From: Candidatus Electrothrix communis
Lineage (GTDB): Bacteria; Desulfobacterota; Desulfobulbia; Desulfobulbales; Desulfobulbaceae
DNA length: 64,000 nucleotides
Direction: 5' to 3'
NCBI GenBank assembly: GCA_030644725.1
Contig: CP130629.1
Span: 3,239,501 to 3,303,500, forward strand
Shown: positions 35,517 through 46,243 of the stretch, piece by piece
How positions within the stretch are numbered: the first letter of the stretch is position 1
How the letters are laid out: each line of letters begins with the position of its first letter
Notes under the pieces: generated by a model
The model's database searches: none
What the model saw: only the letters and a program-made list of their open reading frames with translations
What the model was told of the DNA's origin: nothing
Program-made: the position numbers and the translations under genes

Positions 35517-36599
35517 TCAGGGGCGGGGTAACAGGACGTACTGAAGCACCGTATCATTATTTTCAGCACCATCATAGGCAAGAATAAGTTGATACCCGGT
35601 TTCTTCTTCCCGATGAACAGCCACCCCTTCAACCTTTCCCTTCTTCGGCGAGGTGATATCGCCAAGGAAATGTATCCTTCCCCGCTCCCCATCCTTCAGG
35701 TCTTTTCCTAAAATCAAATCCTTGCCGTCCCAATGATATAACTGGTAGCTGTTGTCGCCGTCACCGACAGGGCCAGCCAGGATGAGAAATCCGTCTGAGA
35801 CCTTGGTGATATCGCGGATGCCGCGACCGCCCAGTTGGACATAGAGCAACTCGTATGTCTTTTCAGCATCATCGAATTTGAGTTTCATGACCGGAATATA
35901 GTTTTCCCGAAGTACAGGTCCGCGAAAACCGACATAGAGCCAGCCGTCTTTTGCAGCAACCCCCTCAATATCAATGCCGTTTTCCTTGCTGGGAATACGA
36001 CTGAAGGGATGCAGGACAGGATCGTGCTTGATGATTTCTCGCAGGCTGATTCTCTGGCTCTCCACCTCGTTACCTTCCTTGTCGAGTCTGATTCGATAGA
36101 GCCAAGCTCGATTCCTCTCCTCTTCAAGTCTATCTGCTTGAAATTTTTTCCTGTTTTCCTCTTGAATCCTCGCCTTCTTGACCTTTTGTCGTTTAAGACA
36201 ATGCGCTCCAACTATGTAGACGGAATCGCCCTCAACAGCGATGCCTTCGATGTCCAGTTCCTTTCCTTCCGCTTGATCACCTTGCAAGAGGAGAATATTT
36301 TTATGGACCGCATAACCGCTTTCTATTTTTCGCAGCAATTGGATATAATTTTCATTGTTGTCGACCCCAACCGCCTCATCCGAGCCGATCACCAAAAACG
36401 AGCTGAACACAGCAACAGCACTAATATCCGAACCAGCTAATATTTCTCCTGATACCCTGATAAATGGACCGCTCTCTATCCTTCCCCTACTCTCCTTGGC
36501 AATTGCAGGAGCAAAGAGAGAAAAAACTGAGAGAACTGCATAAAAAAGGACAGCCCTCCAAAGAGGCACTGTCCTTTCTCGGTCTTGCTGCGAGATCAC
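35517..36599 (-). CDS. DUF3616 beta-propeller-like exported protein
   Basis: A 360-residue protein. An N-terminal hydrophobic segment (AVLFYAVLSVFSLFAPAIA) acts as signal peptide. DUF3616 features are repeated aspartate-glutamate-glycine stretches (LDIEGIAVEGDSVYIVGAHC, GIDIEGVAAKDGWLYVGFRGP, KGKVEGVAVHREEE) typical of a propeller. The start overlaps the nusB stop by 4 bases, so it is coupled to nusB although functionally unrelated. Periplasmic role unknown. Confidence 0.82.
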   Translation of the reverse strand: MISQQDRERTVPLWRAVLFYAVLSVFSLFAPAIAKESRGRIESGPFIRVSGEILAGSDISAVAVFSSFLVIGSDEAVGVDNNENYIQLLRKIESGYAVHKNILLLQGDQAEGKELDIEGIAVEGDSVYIVGAHCLKRQKVKKARIQEENRKKFQADRLEEERNRAWLYRIRLDKEGNEVESQRISLREIIKHDPVLHPFSRIPSKENGIDIEGVAAKDGWLYVGFRGPVLRENYIPVMKLKFDDAEKTYELLYVQLGGRGIRDITKVSDGFLILAGPVGDGDNSYQLYHWDGKDLILGKDLKDGERGRIHFLGDITSPKKGKVEGVAVHREEETGYQLILAYDGAENNDTVLQYVLLPRP

Positions 36600-37021
36600 T
36601 CGGCCTTCCTGCCTTGCAGGTTGTCCAGAATGCCGTTTATGAAACTGATAGATTCCGGTTCTGCATAGCGTTTAGCGATTTCCAAGGCCTCATTGATGGC
36701 CACGGTCCCTGGGACATCCTTGATATACAGCATTTCATAAGCGGCGATGCGAAGGATGTTGCGGTCAACCAAGGCCATCCGTTCCACCCGCCAATGGTGA
36801 GAACAGTCAGCAAGGGCTTTGTCAATCTCCCGCTGACGAGCACAGATCCCGTTGATCAACTTTTCCGCATAGGGATGTGCTTTTTGATCACTTTTAAAGC
36901 AGGTGTAAAAATTTTCTACCTCGTTATGGAGGATGCTGCTTTCAGCAGAGGGACGTTCCTGGAGCTCGTGCCCGTAAAAAAATTGCAGGGCGAGTTCCCG
37001 TGATTTTCTTCGTAGACCCAT
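36596..37021 (-). CDS. nusB: Transcription antitermination factor NusB
   Basis: A 141-residue all-helical RNA-binding protein that joins NusE/S10 at boxA in rRNA antitermination. Family features are RRKSRELALQFFYGHEL at the start and the C-terminal WRVERMALVDRNILRIAAYEM plus VAINEALEIAKRYAEPESISFINGILD. It lies 77 bp downstream of ribH, the common ribH-nusB pairing. DUF3616 overlaps its 3' end. Confidence 0.97.
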   Translation of the reverse strand: MGLRRKSRELALQFFYGHELQERPSAESSILHNEVENFYTCFKSDQKAHPYAEKLINGICARQREIDKALADCSHHWRVERMALVDRNILRIAAYEMLYIKDVPGTVAINEALEIAKRYAEPESISFINGILDNLQGRKAE

Positions 37022-37098
37022 ATCAAGCCACGATCGACGACAGAAAAGATGTCGTTCTGTTCTTTTTAAAATACTTCCTCATTATCACCAGGTCACTC

Positions 37099-37563
37099 CT
37101 ACAGTTGCTTCATGAGACTGATCATCTCCAGCGCGGCCACGGCAACATCCGCGCCCTTATTTCCAGCCTTGGTACCGGCGCGTTCAATGGCCTGCTCAAT
37201 GGTTTCGGTGGTCAAGACACCGAAGAGTACCGGAATACCGGCATCCAACATAACCTGCGCACTTCCTTTGGCAACCTCATTGGCAACAAAGTCAAAATGC
37301 GGGGTGGCGCCCCGAATGACCACGCCGATACAGATAATCGCATCGTACTTGCCGGACTTGGCCATCTTTTGGGTAGCAAGGGGGATTTCAAAGGCACCGG
37401 GAACTCGGGCAACATCAACATCCTCATCCTTAACACCGGAGCGAATCAAGGTGTCCATGGCCCCTTCCAGCAGTTTTTCGGAAATAAAGGAGTTAAAACG
37501 AGCAACAATAATTCCGATTTTGCATCCGTTCCCTTGAAGGTTTCCTTCTATATAGTTTGCCAT
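37099..37563 (-). CDS. ribH: 6,7-dimethyl-8-ribityllumazine synthase
   Basis: A 154-residue enzyme joining 5-amino-6-ribitylaminouracil and dihydroxybutanone phosphate to lumazine, the penultimate step of riboflavin synthesis. [20 protein letters not shown], the [15 protein letters not shown] turn, [21 protein letters not shown] with the catalytic His, and [17 protein letters not shown] are all present. The partner genes ribE and ribBA lie 23 kb away in this window, so the pathway is split. I saw no FMN riboswitch upstream. Confidence 0.97.
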   Translation of the reverse strand: MANYIEGNLQGNGCKIGIIVARFNSFISEKLLEGAMDTLIRSGVKDEDVDVARVPGAFEIPLATQKMAKSGKYDAIICIGVVIRGATPHFDFVANEVAKGSAQVMLDAGIPVLFGVLTTETIEQAIERAGTKAGNKGADVAVAALEMISLMKQL

Positions 37564-37749
37564 CTTTTTCTTTTCCTTCTTTTCTATTGAGTTGTTCGAG
37601 GCAATATACTTATTGTCATCTATTGTCCGTATAAGGTGTTTATATGGGTCGCTACTATAACAGCGATATCTCTAAAAGACAACGTATCCCTTACAGGATA
37701 CCGTCGTTGCAAAGGAGTTGGGCCGCAAGACGCCATTCCGACAGTCGAC

Positions 37750-39363
37750 CTATTTGACAAAAAAATCATTACCCTTATTATCTATCAGAAGAAAGGCCGG
37801 GAAATCCTTTACCTCAATTTTCCAGACCGCCTCCATGCCCAATTCAGGGTAATCAATACATTCAACCTTGGTTATGCTCTCCTGGGCCAACAGAGCTGCA
37901 GGGCCGCCGATGGATCCCAGGTAGAACCCGCCGTTATCTCGACAGGCATCCGTGACCTGCTGCGATCGATTGCCCTTGGCGATCATGATCATGGAACCCT
38001 TATTTTTTTGGAGGATATCCACATAGGAATCCATACGCCCGGCAGTGGTGGGACCAAAAGATCCTGAGGCCATACCTGGCGGGGTTTTAGCCGGACCTGC
38101 ATAGTAGACCGGGTGCTGTTGCAGATAATCAGGCAGCAGTTTACCACTATCCAGTAGCTCTTTCCATTTGGCATGGGCAATATCCCTGCCCACGATAATG
38201 GGGCCGTTCAGCAGGATGCGGGCAGCCACCGGCAGCTGGTCAAGCTGGGCAAGAATCTCCGGCATTGGCTGATCCAGGTCGATGCGCACGGCCTGTTCAT
38301 CTTTACTCTGCCGCAGGGCTTCGGGAATTAGACGTCCTGGATTATAATCCAGTTCCTCCACCCATACTCCCTGGTGGTCTATCTTTGCCTTGAGATTGCG
38401 ATCGGCGGAACAGGACACTCCCAAGCCGATGGGGCAGGAAGCGCCATGTCGGGGCAGGCGGATTACTCGAATATCGTGGGCAAAATACTTGCCGCCGAAC
38501 TGAGCCCCTATGCCGATTTTCCAAGCCTCTTGTACAAGTTCCTGCTCAAGGGCTGTATCCCGGTAGGCCTGACCGTGTGCATTGCCTGTAATAGGCAGGG
38601 CATCAAGGTATTTAGTGCTGGCCAGCTTGACGGCCTTAAGGTTGGCCTCAGCACTGGTACCGCCGATGACAATGGAAATATGATAGGGCGGGCAGGCGGC
38701 GGTTCCCAGGATTTTCATTTTTTCGACCAGAAATTCCTTCAGCACTCCGGGGTTAAGGGTCGCCCTGGTTTCCTGATAGAGAAAGCTCTTATTGGCACTC
38801 CCACCACCTTTGGCGATAAACAAAAAACGGTAAGTAGCACCGGGGACGGCATAGATATCAATCTGGGCAGGCAGGTTGTTCTTGGTGTTGACCTCCTCGT
38901 ACATACCCAGGGCCGAATTTTGCGAATAACGCAGGTTTTCCTCTGTATAGGCGGAAAAAATACCGGCAGTGAGCTGCTCGGCATCATCACAACCGGTCCA
39001 GACCTGCTGACCTTTCTTGGCCATAACGATAGCGGTTCCGGTGTCCTGGCAGACCGGCAGCACGCCCTTGGCTGCGATCTCGGCATTGCGAAGCATGGCC
39101 AAGGCTACGGCTCGGTCATTATCCGAGGCTTCGGGATCATCCAGGATAGCAGCAACCTGGCGGTTATGCTCTGGGCGAAGAAAAAAGGAAACATTATGCA
39201 GCGCTGTCCGGGCCAGCAACCAGAGGGCCTTCGGGGCTACTTTGAGCATCTCGGTGCCAGCAAAGCTGTCCGTGCTCACATATTGCTCCGATTCTTCCAA
39301 GCGGCGGTACAGGGTTTGATCCTCGCCTAAGGGGAACGGGGCATGATAGATGAATTCGGTCAT
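37750..39363 (-). CDS. fumA: Fumarate hydratase, class I (Fe-S)
   Basis: A 537-residue oxygen-sensitive [4Fe-4S] fumarase interconverting fumarate and malate. The cluster cysteines are recognisable in [12 protein letters not shown] near residue 105, [13 protein letters not shown] near 224 and [12 protein letters not shown] near 318. The C-terminal beta domain carries [17 protein letters not shown] and [15 protein letters not shown]. Alpha and beta domains are fused in one chain, as in FumA/FumB. A GAGG lies 8-11 bases before the ATG. The enzyme type fits anaerobic metabolism. Confidence 0.95.
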   Translation of the reverse strand: MTEFIYHAPFPLGEDQTLYRRLEESEQYVSTDSFAGTEMLKVAPKALWLLARTALHNVSFFLRPEHNRQVAAILDDPEASDNDRAVALAMLRNAEIAAKGVLPVCQDTGTAIVMAKKGQQVWTGCDDAEQLTAGIFSAYTEENLRYSQNSALGMYEEVNTKNNLPAQIDIYAVPGATYRFLFIAKGGGSANKSFLYQETRATLNPGVLKEFLVEKMKILGTAACPPYHISIVIGGTSAEANLKAVKLASTKYLDALPITGNAHGQAYRDTALEQELVQEAWKIGIGAQFGGKYFAHDIRVIRLPRHGASCPIGLGVSCSADRNLKAKIDHQGVWVEELDYNPGRLIPEALRQSKDEQAVRIDLDQPMPEILAQLDQLPVAARILLNGPIIVGRDIAHAKWKELLDSGKLLPDYLQQHPVYYAGPAKTPPGMASGSFGPTTAGRMDSYVDILQKNKGSMIMIAKGNRSQQVTDACRDNGGFYLGSIGGPAALLAQESITKVECIDYPELGMEAVWKIEVKDFPAFLLIDNKGNDFFVK

Positions 39364-39751
39364 TTTGAGGCCTCAGGGGATGGTATTGTAAGACGTTTGT
39401 AAAAAAAGAACGTTCGATGTGTTGCACCTTTCGTACATACGGTCCGTTTGAACCAAAACTCTGTTGTAGGAAAATCGAAGTAAGAAAGAAACATTATCAG
39501 TCTTCGAACGAGACAGCGATCAGTATATATCAGGTTTTTTAAAAGCGCACCTGCTCAATGCAGATCTGACGATGACCGAATACGTCACAATCTATTTGCC
39601 AATTAGAAGTAATAGAGTATAATTAAAAAGTTTGTTATCGTCGAAATTGAGCGGCAATAAAAAGCATTTCTCGTGATTAAGACAGCAGATAACCTGACCT
39701 TATTCATCCAGTTTCTCACGATTTTTAAACGCTCTGTTTATTTTTTTCAGT
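39364..39751. other. Intergenic region between divergent fumA and the amidase gene
   Basis: A 388-base stretch with no supported gene. It must contain both divergent promoters. Only one good candidate was found, for the amidase, and it is listed separately. No terminator or riboswitch-like structure was recognised. Confidence 0.5.
39596..39623 (+). promoter_or_regulatory. Sigma-70-type promoter candidate for the AMIN amidase
   Basis: TTGCCA at 39596-39601 and TATAAT at 39618-39623 are spaced by 16 bases. It implies a leader of about 120 bases before the ATG at 39752. Confidence 0.6.
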
Positions 39752-42157
39752 ATGTTCTTTGTCGTTCGGTCTCCGTATAATTTTCAGTGGGTCGGTCATT
39801 TTTCCCGGTTGCTGATATTGCTCTTCCTGATAGGGCTGCCCGGTATCGCGACAGCTGCGACCGGCGCGTCGTCGTCCTCTACCTACAAAAATGCAGTGGA
39901 GTGGCAGTATAAACAGGCCAGCGATTATTATTATAAGCTGAGGAACAATCCCTCCCTTGCCGGAAAACGCGAAAAATGGCTGATCGGCATCTACGAACTG
40001 CAGCGCATCTATCGGATAGATCCGAAAAGCAACAGGGCTTCCTCGTGTTTGTATACCATCGCACGTATGTATCGCACGCTGTACGAACGCTTCGGCCTGA
40101 CTGCCGACCTTGACAAGGCGATTTCTTTTTATACAGATATCCTTACTTTTTTCCCAAAGGGGAATAAGGCCGATAATGCGCTCTACGCCTTAGCCCAAAT
40201 AGAACAGGAGGAAAGAGGGAATTTCAAACAGGCTGTTCAGTATTACGACCAGCTGATGCGTTCCTATCCGACCAGCAGCAAGAAAAGGTTGGTTAAGGGA
40301 CAGTTAGAAAAATTGATAGAGGTTCTGGAGAATAATCCTGATTATCAGGAAGAGACAGCCAGCTCATCTGTCCCGATTTCTGCTCCAACGGTATCAACGC
40401 CCCAACCCAAAACTTTTGAAGTTACCCCGTCTGTGGTCCCTCCCGTGCTCCGAAAATCGGTGGCAAGCGAACGGCCGACTGAGTCGGCAAAATCGGTAGT
40501 AAATTCACCAAAGCCTCCAACCCCGATAACCCCAGTAGTAAAGGTGAAAAAGGTTGCCGCCGCCTCACCTGTAAAGAATGCTGTGAAAAATGCGAACAGC
40601 TCGATTTCGCAAAAAACAGCTCCGCCTGTTCAGCAAAAACAAACTCCTGAAGCCCCTCCTGCAACCCCTGTAAAAGAAGACAGAGCAACTTCCCGAACAA
40701 AAATTGTTTTATCCGCGTTGAAAAAAGTAGAGTCAACACAGAAGGGGAAAAAGAAAATTCTTGGGGGGAGAGATCAGGCAGGGGTAAAAAAACCGGTACA
40801 GGTTGATACAACAAAAAAATATCTGAAAAAAATTCCGGGAACCGTTGATGTCCTCCCGGTTCAATACTGGTCCTCTGATAATTACAGTCGGGTGGTTATC
40901 AAATCCTCGGAACCGGTTGCCTATCATGCCAACTTACTTGATCAACAGAACGGAGTTCCTCGACGTCTCTTTATTGATTTCCACCAGAGTTATATCCCGC
41001 TGAAATATCGCTCACCGGTTTCTATCGAGGATGGGCTCCTGAAGCGTATCCATACGAGTCAGCTTGATGCGACAACAGTGCGTGTCTACCTTGATACTGA
41101 ATCTATTGCCGATTATAAAGTTTTTAACCTCAAAGATCCGTTTCGGGTAGTTGTTGATGTTCGCGGGGGAAGGGGGAGAGCCCTGAGGATCCCGAAAAGA
41201 AAGGTTGCCCCTCAGATTACAACAGATATCAAACCTTTGGTTGTACAGACCAAAAAAAAGGAAGAAGCTGAAGCGAAGGTGGAAACTGCGGCGAACGAGA
41301 CCGCAGCAGAAAACACGCCAGAGATAAAAGCAGAAAAAATCATCACCCCCCGGAAGAGGAAAATAGTTCCTGCTGTAGCAAAGGCAAAGGCAGGAAAATC
41401 CCCGGTAGTAGAAAATCTGACCCTGGCCCAGCAACTCGGGCTTGGGGTGCGGCGGATCGTTATAGATCCAGGCCATGGCGGCAAAGACCCCGGAGCAGTA
41501 GGCTTCGGCCTGAAAGAAAAAGATATTGTTCTGAATGTGGCCAAAAAGATCAAAAAGATCCTTGAAGAAAAAAATGGTTACGAGGTGCTTCTGACGAGAG
41601 ATGGCGATGTCTCTCTTGCCCTTGAAGAGCGAACAGCCATTGCCAATACCAAGGAGGCAGATCTTTTTCTTTCCATCCACGTTAATGCTCATCCAGAAGA
41701 GACCATACGCGGGGTGGAAACATTTTATTTGAATCTGGCTACGCACACCGAGGCTATGCGGGTCGCTGCCTTAGAAAATGCCACCTCCACTCATAACATG
41801 AGTGAAATGCAGGATATTCTCTCTGAACTGATGCAGAATGAGAAGATCAATGAATCCTCTCAGCTCGCTGAGTTTGTCCAGCACAATATGATTACCGGCT
41901 TGAAGAAACAAAAATTCCAGGTCAAAAATCTCGGTGTAAAACAGGCCCCATTCTATGTCCTCATCGGTGCGGAAATGCCAGCTATCCTTGCTGAAATTTC
42001 GTTTATTACCAATCCAGAAGAGGCTAAATTGATGAAAAACGAGAAGTATCTACAAACCCTTGCAGAACAGATTGTTGCCGGTGTACTCTCCTATGCTGAA
42101 AATCAGAAAACAGCAGCATTAAAAATTGCCCCTTCACCAGAAACATCAGTGCAATAG
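39752..42157 (+). CDS. N-acetylmuramoyl-L-alanine amidase (AmiC-like, TPR-AMIN-Amidase_3)
   Basis: An 801-residue exported cell-wall hydrolase. After a signal peptide (LLILLFLIGLPGIATA) comes a TPR-like region (about 45-195) and a long Pro/Ser/Lys-rich linker. The AMIN domain (about 370-475; VLPVQYWSSDNYSRVVIKSS) targets peptidoglycan or septa, and a second Glu/Lys linker follows. The zinc amidase (about 570-790) has VIDPGHGGKDPGA near 572 for the first zinc ligand, LFLSIHVNAH for a second, and PAILAEISFITN with the catalytic Glu. The combination resembles delta-proteobacterial AmiC-type proteins used in daughter-cell separation. Confidence 0.94.
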   Translation: MFFVVRSPYNFQWVGHFSRLLILLFLIGLPGIATAATGASSSSTYKNAVEWQYKQASDYYYKLRNNPSLAGKREKWLIGIYELQRIYRIDPKSNRASSCLYTIARMYRTLYERFGLTADLDKAISFYTDILTFFPKGNKADNALYALAQIEQEERGNFKQAVQYYDQLMRSYPTSSKKRLVKGQLEKLIEVLENNPDYQEETASSSVPISAPTVSTPQPKTFEVTPSVVPPVLRKSVASERPTESAKSVVNSPKPPTPITPVVKVKKVAAASPVKNAVKNANSSISQKTAPPVQQKQTPEAPPATPVKEDRATSRTKIVLSALKKVESTQKGKKKILGGRDQAGVKKPVQVDTTKKYLKKIPGTVDVLPVQYWSSDNYSRVVIKSSEPVAYHANLLDQQNGVPRRLFIDFHQSYIPLKYRSPVSIEDGLLKRIHTSQLDATTVRVYLDTESIADYKVFNLKDPFRVVVDVRGGRGRALRIPKRKVAPQITTDIKPLVVQTKKKEEAEAKVETAANETAAENTPEIKAEKIITPRKRKIVPAVAKAKAGKSPVVENLTLAQQLGLGVRRIVIDPGHGGKDPGAVGFGLKEKDIVLNVAKKIKKILEEKNGYEVLLTRDGDVSLALEERTAIANTKEADLFLSIHVNAHPEETIRGVETFYLNLATHTEAMRVAALENATSTHNMSEMQDILSELMQNEKINESSQLAEFVQHNMITGLKKQKFQVKNLGVKQAPFYVLIGAEMPAILAEISFITNPEEAKLMKNEKYLQTLAEQIVAGVLSYAENQKTAALKIAPSPETSVQ

Positions 42158-42386
42158 CCGCTCCAGCCGCTCCAATCTTTTGAGTAAGCTGTAACGTAAA
42201 ATAAACTTTTCTGTTTTTTCATCTACCTGCATTCTTCGAAAAAAAAGCAAGATTATCCTCCCAAGCCTTTCTCTGCGGAGAGTGCATGCTCCGCTGCTTG
42301 AAATTTCATTGCAAAATCACCATTCGTGGTTATACACTGTATATATAAGCTTGAATATTTCAACATCGAGCACCACGGAGGATCAA

Positions 42387-42671
42387 ATGAAGAAAATAAT
42401 GCTTTTTTGTTTCTGTACAGCACTTTGCATGTGGTTAACATCTTGTGTTGGGCCTGGAACAGGCCCTTATGGTGCATATACAGAAGCTGATCGTTATCGC
42501 GATACTGTTCATACAGCGGCAGCAGTCGGCGCAGTCACTGTCGGTGCCTCAATTTTTGGAAATTTTTTTCACCACGGCAGGCATTACTACGGTCACCGCA
42601 GGGTACATGCCCCGAATGTATACCGTGCTCCTGTAGTGCGCCCTTTGCCAAGGGGCTATATCTACAGATAA
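42387..42671 (+). CDS. Small lipoprotein of unknown function
   Basis: A 94-residue protein started at the ATG at 42387, which follows ACGGAGGATCAA. The lipobox LTSC at residues 17-20 predicts lipidation. The mature part has a glycine/alanine segment (AAAVGAVTVGASIFGNFF) that may insert in or lie along the membrane. A His/Tyr/Arg-rich end follows (HHGRHYYGHRRVHAPNVYR). No family recognised. An upstream extension to 42282 lacks signals. Confidence 0.72.
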   Translation: MKKIMLFCFCTALCMWLTSCVGPGTGPYGAYTEADRYRDTVHTAAAVGAVTVGASIFGNFFHHGRHYYGHRRVHAPNVYRAPVVRPLPRGYIYR

Positions 42672-42733
42672 CAGCTGGTGTCGTTGGGAAAACCCCCGTT
42701 TTCTCGATACGGTTACCTCTCATTTCTCTCCTG

Positions 42734-42767
42734 CAAGAATCTGTTTTTTTTAAAAAACAGATTCTTG
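42734..42767. terminator. Bidirectional-type terminator after the small lipoprotein
   Basis: The arms CAAGAATCTGTTTTTT (42734-42749) and AAAAAACAGATTCTTG (42752-42767) form a 16-bp perfect stem with a 2-base apex. The A/T tracts are inside the stem, so it may act through the T run at 42744-42751. It lies 62 bases after the lipoprotein stop and 200 bases before pyrG. Confidence 0.6.
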
Positions 42768-42971
42768 TTCTCCTTTCCTCACTACTCCTTTCCTCGTCCC
42801 CTATCACTTACTCGGGTGGAAAAAGTATTCTTTTAAAACCCACAGGGTGTGGTTGTCAAACATTGTTGTTTGGAGTATGGTTGTCTCTTGTAAAAAGAAG
42901 AACGAAATCGGGACAGGAGCAGCTGGTTCCTTGCTTCCGTAACGCCGAATTTGGCATATAAAGGATGAAGT

Positions 42972-44618
42972 ATGGATACGCAACCGAGCAGAAAGACAAA
43001 ATTTATTTTTATAACCGGCGGTGTGCTCTCGTCCTTGGGCAAGGGGCTTGCTGCGGCCTCCATCGGTGCCCTGCTGGAAAGCCGAGGCATGACCGTCACC
43101 TTTCAGAAACTTGATCCCTATATTAATGTTGATCCGGGGACCATGAACCCCTTTCAGCACGGAGAGGTTTATGTTACCGATGACGGGGCAGAAACCGATC
43201 TGGACATGGGGCATTATGAAAGGTACACCGATGCGGTTATGGCGCAGATTAATAATTACACCTCTGGCAGGATCTACTACTCGGTGATCATGAAAGAACG
43301 CCGAGGAGAGTATCTCGGTGGAACTGTGCAGATGATTCCGCATATTACCGATGAAATTAAGCAGGCAGTGATGCAGCTTGACGGCACGGTGGATGTGGCC
43401 ATCATTGAAATCGGCGGTACAGTCGGTGATATTGAAGGCTTACCTTTTATCGAGGCGATTCGGCAGTTGCGCGGTGATCTCGGGCGAGAATACTCCCTGT
43501 ACATTCACCTAACCCTGGTGCCGTTTATCAAAACTGCCGGGGAAATCAAGACCAAGCCGACCCAGCATTCAGTCAAGGAGCTACTGGCCTCGGGTATTCA
43601 GCCGGATATCCTGATCTGTCGGACCGAAGTGCCGCTGGAAGATTCGATCAAGAAGAAAATAGCTCTGTTCTGCAATATCGATGCCCCGTCAGTTATCACC
43701 GCCATTGATGTGGATACGATCTACGAACTCCCGCTCCGTTTGCACGAGGAAGGTGCTGATGATCGTATTTTGCAAAAATTGGGCATTTGGACCGGTGCGC
43801 CGAACACCAAACCCTGGCAAGAGCTGGTCCATAAAATAAAGAATCCTGTCCATACCGTTACCATCGGTATTACCGGGAAATATGTTGAGCTAAAAGAGGC
43901 GTATAAGAGCCTACATGAGTCTCTGATCCACGGCGGAATAGCCAATGACACCAAAGTGGAGCTCAAATATATTGCTGCTGATGACTTGGAAGAGGGTAAT
44001 TCATCTGCTGAGCTCGAACAATGTGACGGCATCCTAGTACCGGGCGGCTTCGGCAGCCGAGGCACAGAAGGAAAAATCAGGGCCATTACCTATGCCCGGG
44101 AAAACAAGGTGCCCTTCTTTGGCATTTGCCTGGGCATGCAGCTTGCTGTGGTGGAGTTCTCTCGTGCTGTTGCCGGAATAGCAGGAGCGGATTCCAAGGA
44201 GCTCAATCCGACCACCAAGGATCCGCTCATTTACCTGATGAAGGAATGGTATGATTTTCGCAGCGGCAAAACCGAGATTCGGGACGAAAACTCGAACATG
44301 GGTGGTACGCTCCGCCTTGGTGCATACCCCTGCAGGTTGCGAGAGGATACCCTGGCCTATGCCGCCTATCAGCAGGAAGAAGTCAGCGAGCGACATCGTC
44401 ACCGCTATGAGTTCAACAACCTGTATCGTGAGCGCTTGGAAAAGGCCGGTCTCATTGTCAGCGGAACCTCTCCAGATGATACGCTGGTTGAAATTGTGGA
44501 AATCTCCGATCATCCTTGGTTCCTCGGCTGTCAGTTCCATCCCGAATTCAAGTCCAGTCCCATGAAGCCGCATCCGCTGTTCCGGGATTTTATCAAAGCG
44601 GCCTTGAGCAATAAATAG
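42972..44618 (+). CDS. pyrG: CTP synthase
   Basis: A 548-residue enzyme aminating UTP to CTP. The synthetase half has [23 protein letters not shown] and [31 protein letters not shown]. The glutaminase half carries the nucleophile Cys in [15 protein letters not shown] and HPEF near the end. AGGATGAAGT precedes the ATG. It heads the pyrG-kdsA-kdsC-lptC series, linking CTP supply to CMP-KDO formation, an arrangement I know from several Gram-negative genomes. Confidence 0.98.
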   Translation: MDTQPSRKTKFIFITGGVLSSLGKGLAAASIGALLESRGMTVTFQKLDPYINVDPGTMNPFQHGEVYVTDDGAETDLDMGHYERYTDAVMAQINNYTSGRIYYSVIMKERRGEYLGGTVQMIPHITDEIKQAVMQLDGTVDVAIIEIGGTVGDIEGLPFIEAIRQLRGDLGREYSLYIHLTLVPFIKTAGEIKTKPTQHSVKELLASGIQPDILICRTEVPLEDSIKKKIALFCNIDAPSVITAIDVDTIYELPLRLHEEGADDRILQKLGIWTGAPNTKPWQELVHKIKNPVHTVTIGITGKYVELKEAYKSLHESLIHGGIANDTKVELKYIAADDLEEGNSSAELEQCDGILVPGGFGSRGTEGKIRAITYARENKVPFFGICLGMQLAVVEFSRAVAGIAGADSKELNPTTKDPLIYLMKEWYDFRSGKTEIRDENSNMGGTLRLGAYPCRLREDTLAYAAYQQEEVSERHRHRYEFNNLYRERLEKAGLIVSGTSPDDTLVEIVEISDHPWFLGCQFHPEFKSSPMKPHPLFRDFIKAALSNK

Positions 44619-44671
44619 ATTGAAGCTGCACCGGCTTACAGAAAAAACATCTTTCCGGAGTTTGTTTGACG

Positions 44672-45514
44672 ATGAAATCCTTTGAGATAAGTATCCTTCC
44701 AGGGGGAAAAACCGTTCCTGTCGGACCTGATCACCCTCTCTTGCTGTTGGCAGGCCCCTGCGCCTTGGAATCCGGTGAACTCGGGTGGCGGGTTGCCAAG
44801 GAAATGAAGGAGATATGTGAACGCCTAGGGATTTCCTATGTGTTTAAGGCATCCTTTGACAAGGCAAACCGCACCTCTTTGGATTCATTTCGAGGGCCGG
44901 GCCTCCGAAACGGGTTGCGTCAGCTTGATCGTATCCGCCAGGAAGTGGGTGTACCCGTGGTCTCGGATGTTCATGAAACCAGTCAGATGGATCTTGCCGC
45001 AGATGCCCTGGATATCATTCAGATCCCAGCCTTTCTCTGTCGCCAGACCGATCTTCTGGTGGCAGCGGCGAAAACCGGAAAAACCGTGAATCTGAAAAAA
45101 GGGCAGTTTATGTCCCCGTGGGATATGAAACATGCTGTGGACAAGCTGCGCTCTGCTGGTTGTGATCGAATTATTCTCACTGAGCGCGGAGCAAGCTTCG
45201 GCTATAATAATCTCGTGGTGGATATGCGATCCCTGCCGGTGATGCGTTCTTTCGGCTGCCCGGTTATTTTTGATGCTACTCATTCAGTGCAACTGCCCGG
45301 CGGAATGGGAGGAAGCTCCGGTGGACAGCGGGAGTTTATCCCGACCTTGAGCAGGGCGGCTATGGCCGCTGGTATTGACGGCCTTTTTATGGAGGTCCAT
45401 CCTGACCCGGATAAAGCCCTCTGTGACGGACCCAACAGTATTCCCTTGGACGAGGTGGAGGCCCTGTTGGAACAGCTGCTGGTTATACGAGAAGCCGTAC
45501 GTAACATAATATAA
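44672..45514 (+). CDS. kdsA: 3-deoxy-8-phosphooctulonate (KDO8P) synthase
   Basis: A 280-residue enzyme from the ATG at 44672 (a TTG at 44666 adds two residues). It condenses arabinose 5-phosphate with phosphoenolpyruvate to give KDO 8-phosphate for LPS. Signatures are [47 protein letters not shown] and [21 protein letters not shown] and [15 protein letters not shown] complete the TIM barrel. The gap to pyrG is 53 bp and kdsC follows after 90 bp of repeat-like palindromes. Confidence 0.97.
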   Translation: MKSFEISILPGGKTVPVGPDHPLLLLAGPCALESGELGWRVAKEMKEICERLGISYVFKASFDKANRTSLDSFRGPGLRNGLRQLDRIRQEVGVPVVSDVHETSQMDLAADALDIIQIPAFLCRQTDLLVAAAKTGKTVNLKKGQFMSPWDMKHAVDKLRSAGCDRIILTERGASFGYNNLVVDMRSLPVMRSFGCPVIFDATHSVQLPGGMGGSSGGQREFIPTLSRAAMAAGIDGLFMEVHPDPDKALCDGPNSIPLDEVEALLEQLLVIREAVRNII

Positions 45515-45521
45515 ACACCCA

Positions 45522-45596
45522 TCCCTCCCCTCCAGGGAGGGACAACAAAACATGAAAGTTGTTCGGGCGACTCCAAGGAGTCGCCGGTACTTTCAT
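45522..45596. repeat. Two palindromes between kdsA and kdsC
   Basis: The first hairpin is TCCCTCCC/GGGAGGGA (45522-45529 with 45535-45542). The second is compound. The outer arms ATGAAAGT/ACTTTCAT (45552-45559 with 45589-45596) enclose GGCGACTCC/GGAGTCGCC (45566-45574 with 45577-45585). Neither is followed by a T tract, and they lie inside what is otherwise one gene series. They look like inserted REP-type sequences. The first is related to the palindrome at 46837-46870. Confidence 0.6.
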
Positions 45597-45604
45597 ATAA
45601 ACCA

Positions 45605-46243
45605 ATGGACAAGGTGTCGGATAACAACGGTACATACTCTGATTGCGAATTGACGCAGTCCCTGCGTGAACGAGCCATGAAGCGGGAGCAGCCCATTTTG
45701 CGCAGTGATGCTTGGCGAGCCGCCATGATGCGGGCGAAAAAGGTTGAAGTGCTTTTATTGGATGTTGACGGTGTCCTGACCGACGGCACTCTTTTTTACT
45801 CAGGAGCATCTGAAGAAATCAAGGGGTTCAACACCCTGGACGGTTTCGGCCTGCGTCTTCTTCGCGATGCCGGAATTGCTGTGGGCTTAATCACCGCTCG
45901 CAGCTCCGAAGCAGTTTCCAGAAGAGCTCAAGAACTCAAGCTGGAGCATGTGTACACCGACTGCCGCAACAAGAGAGAAGCCTATGCCGCCGTTCTTGAA
46001 CAACATGGCTGGCAACCTGAGCAGACCGCCTATATGGGAGATGATTGGCTGGATCTGCCTGTCCTGATGCAGGTCGGGTGTAGTTTTGCTCCGGCCAATG
46101 CAGCAGCCGAAGTCTGCCGTCAAGTTGATTATGTCACGGAAAGAAGTGGAGGGCATGGTGCTGTTCGTGAGGCCTGTGAGCTAATCCTGGAGGCAAAGGG
46201 TCTGCTTTCCCAATTGCTGAATAAATACATGCAAACGACCTGA
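45605..46243 (+). CDS. kdsC: KDO 8-phosphate phosphatase
   Basis: A 212-residue HAD-family phosphatase producing KDO from KDO8P. VLLLDVDGVLTDGTL near residue 50 holds the nucleophile and acid aspartates. GLITARSSEAV is motif II, and AYMGDDWLDLPVL is the motif IV pair. RNKREAYAAVL supplies the motif III Lys. The 45-residue N-terminal extension is unusual for tetrameric KdsC. ATGs at 45677 or just upstream of the core might be the true start. The stop overlaps the lptC start (TGATG). Confidence 0.94.
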   Translation: MDKVSDNNGTYSDCELTQSLRERAMKREQPILRSDAWRAAMMRAKKVEVLLLDVDGVLTDGTLFYSGASEEIKGFNTLDGFGLRLLRDAGIAVGLITARSSEAVSRRAQELKLEHVYTDCRNKREAYAAVLEQHGWQPEQTAYMGDDWLDLPVLMQVGCSFAPANAAAEVCRQVDYVTERSGGHGAVREACELILEAKGLLSQLLNKYMQTT

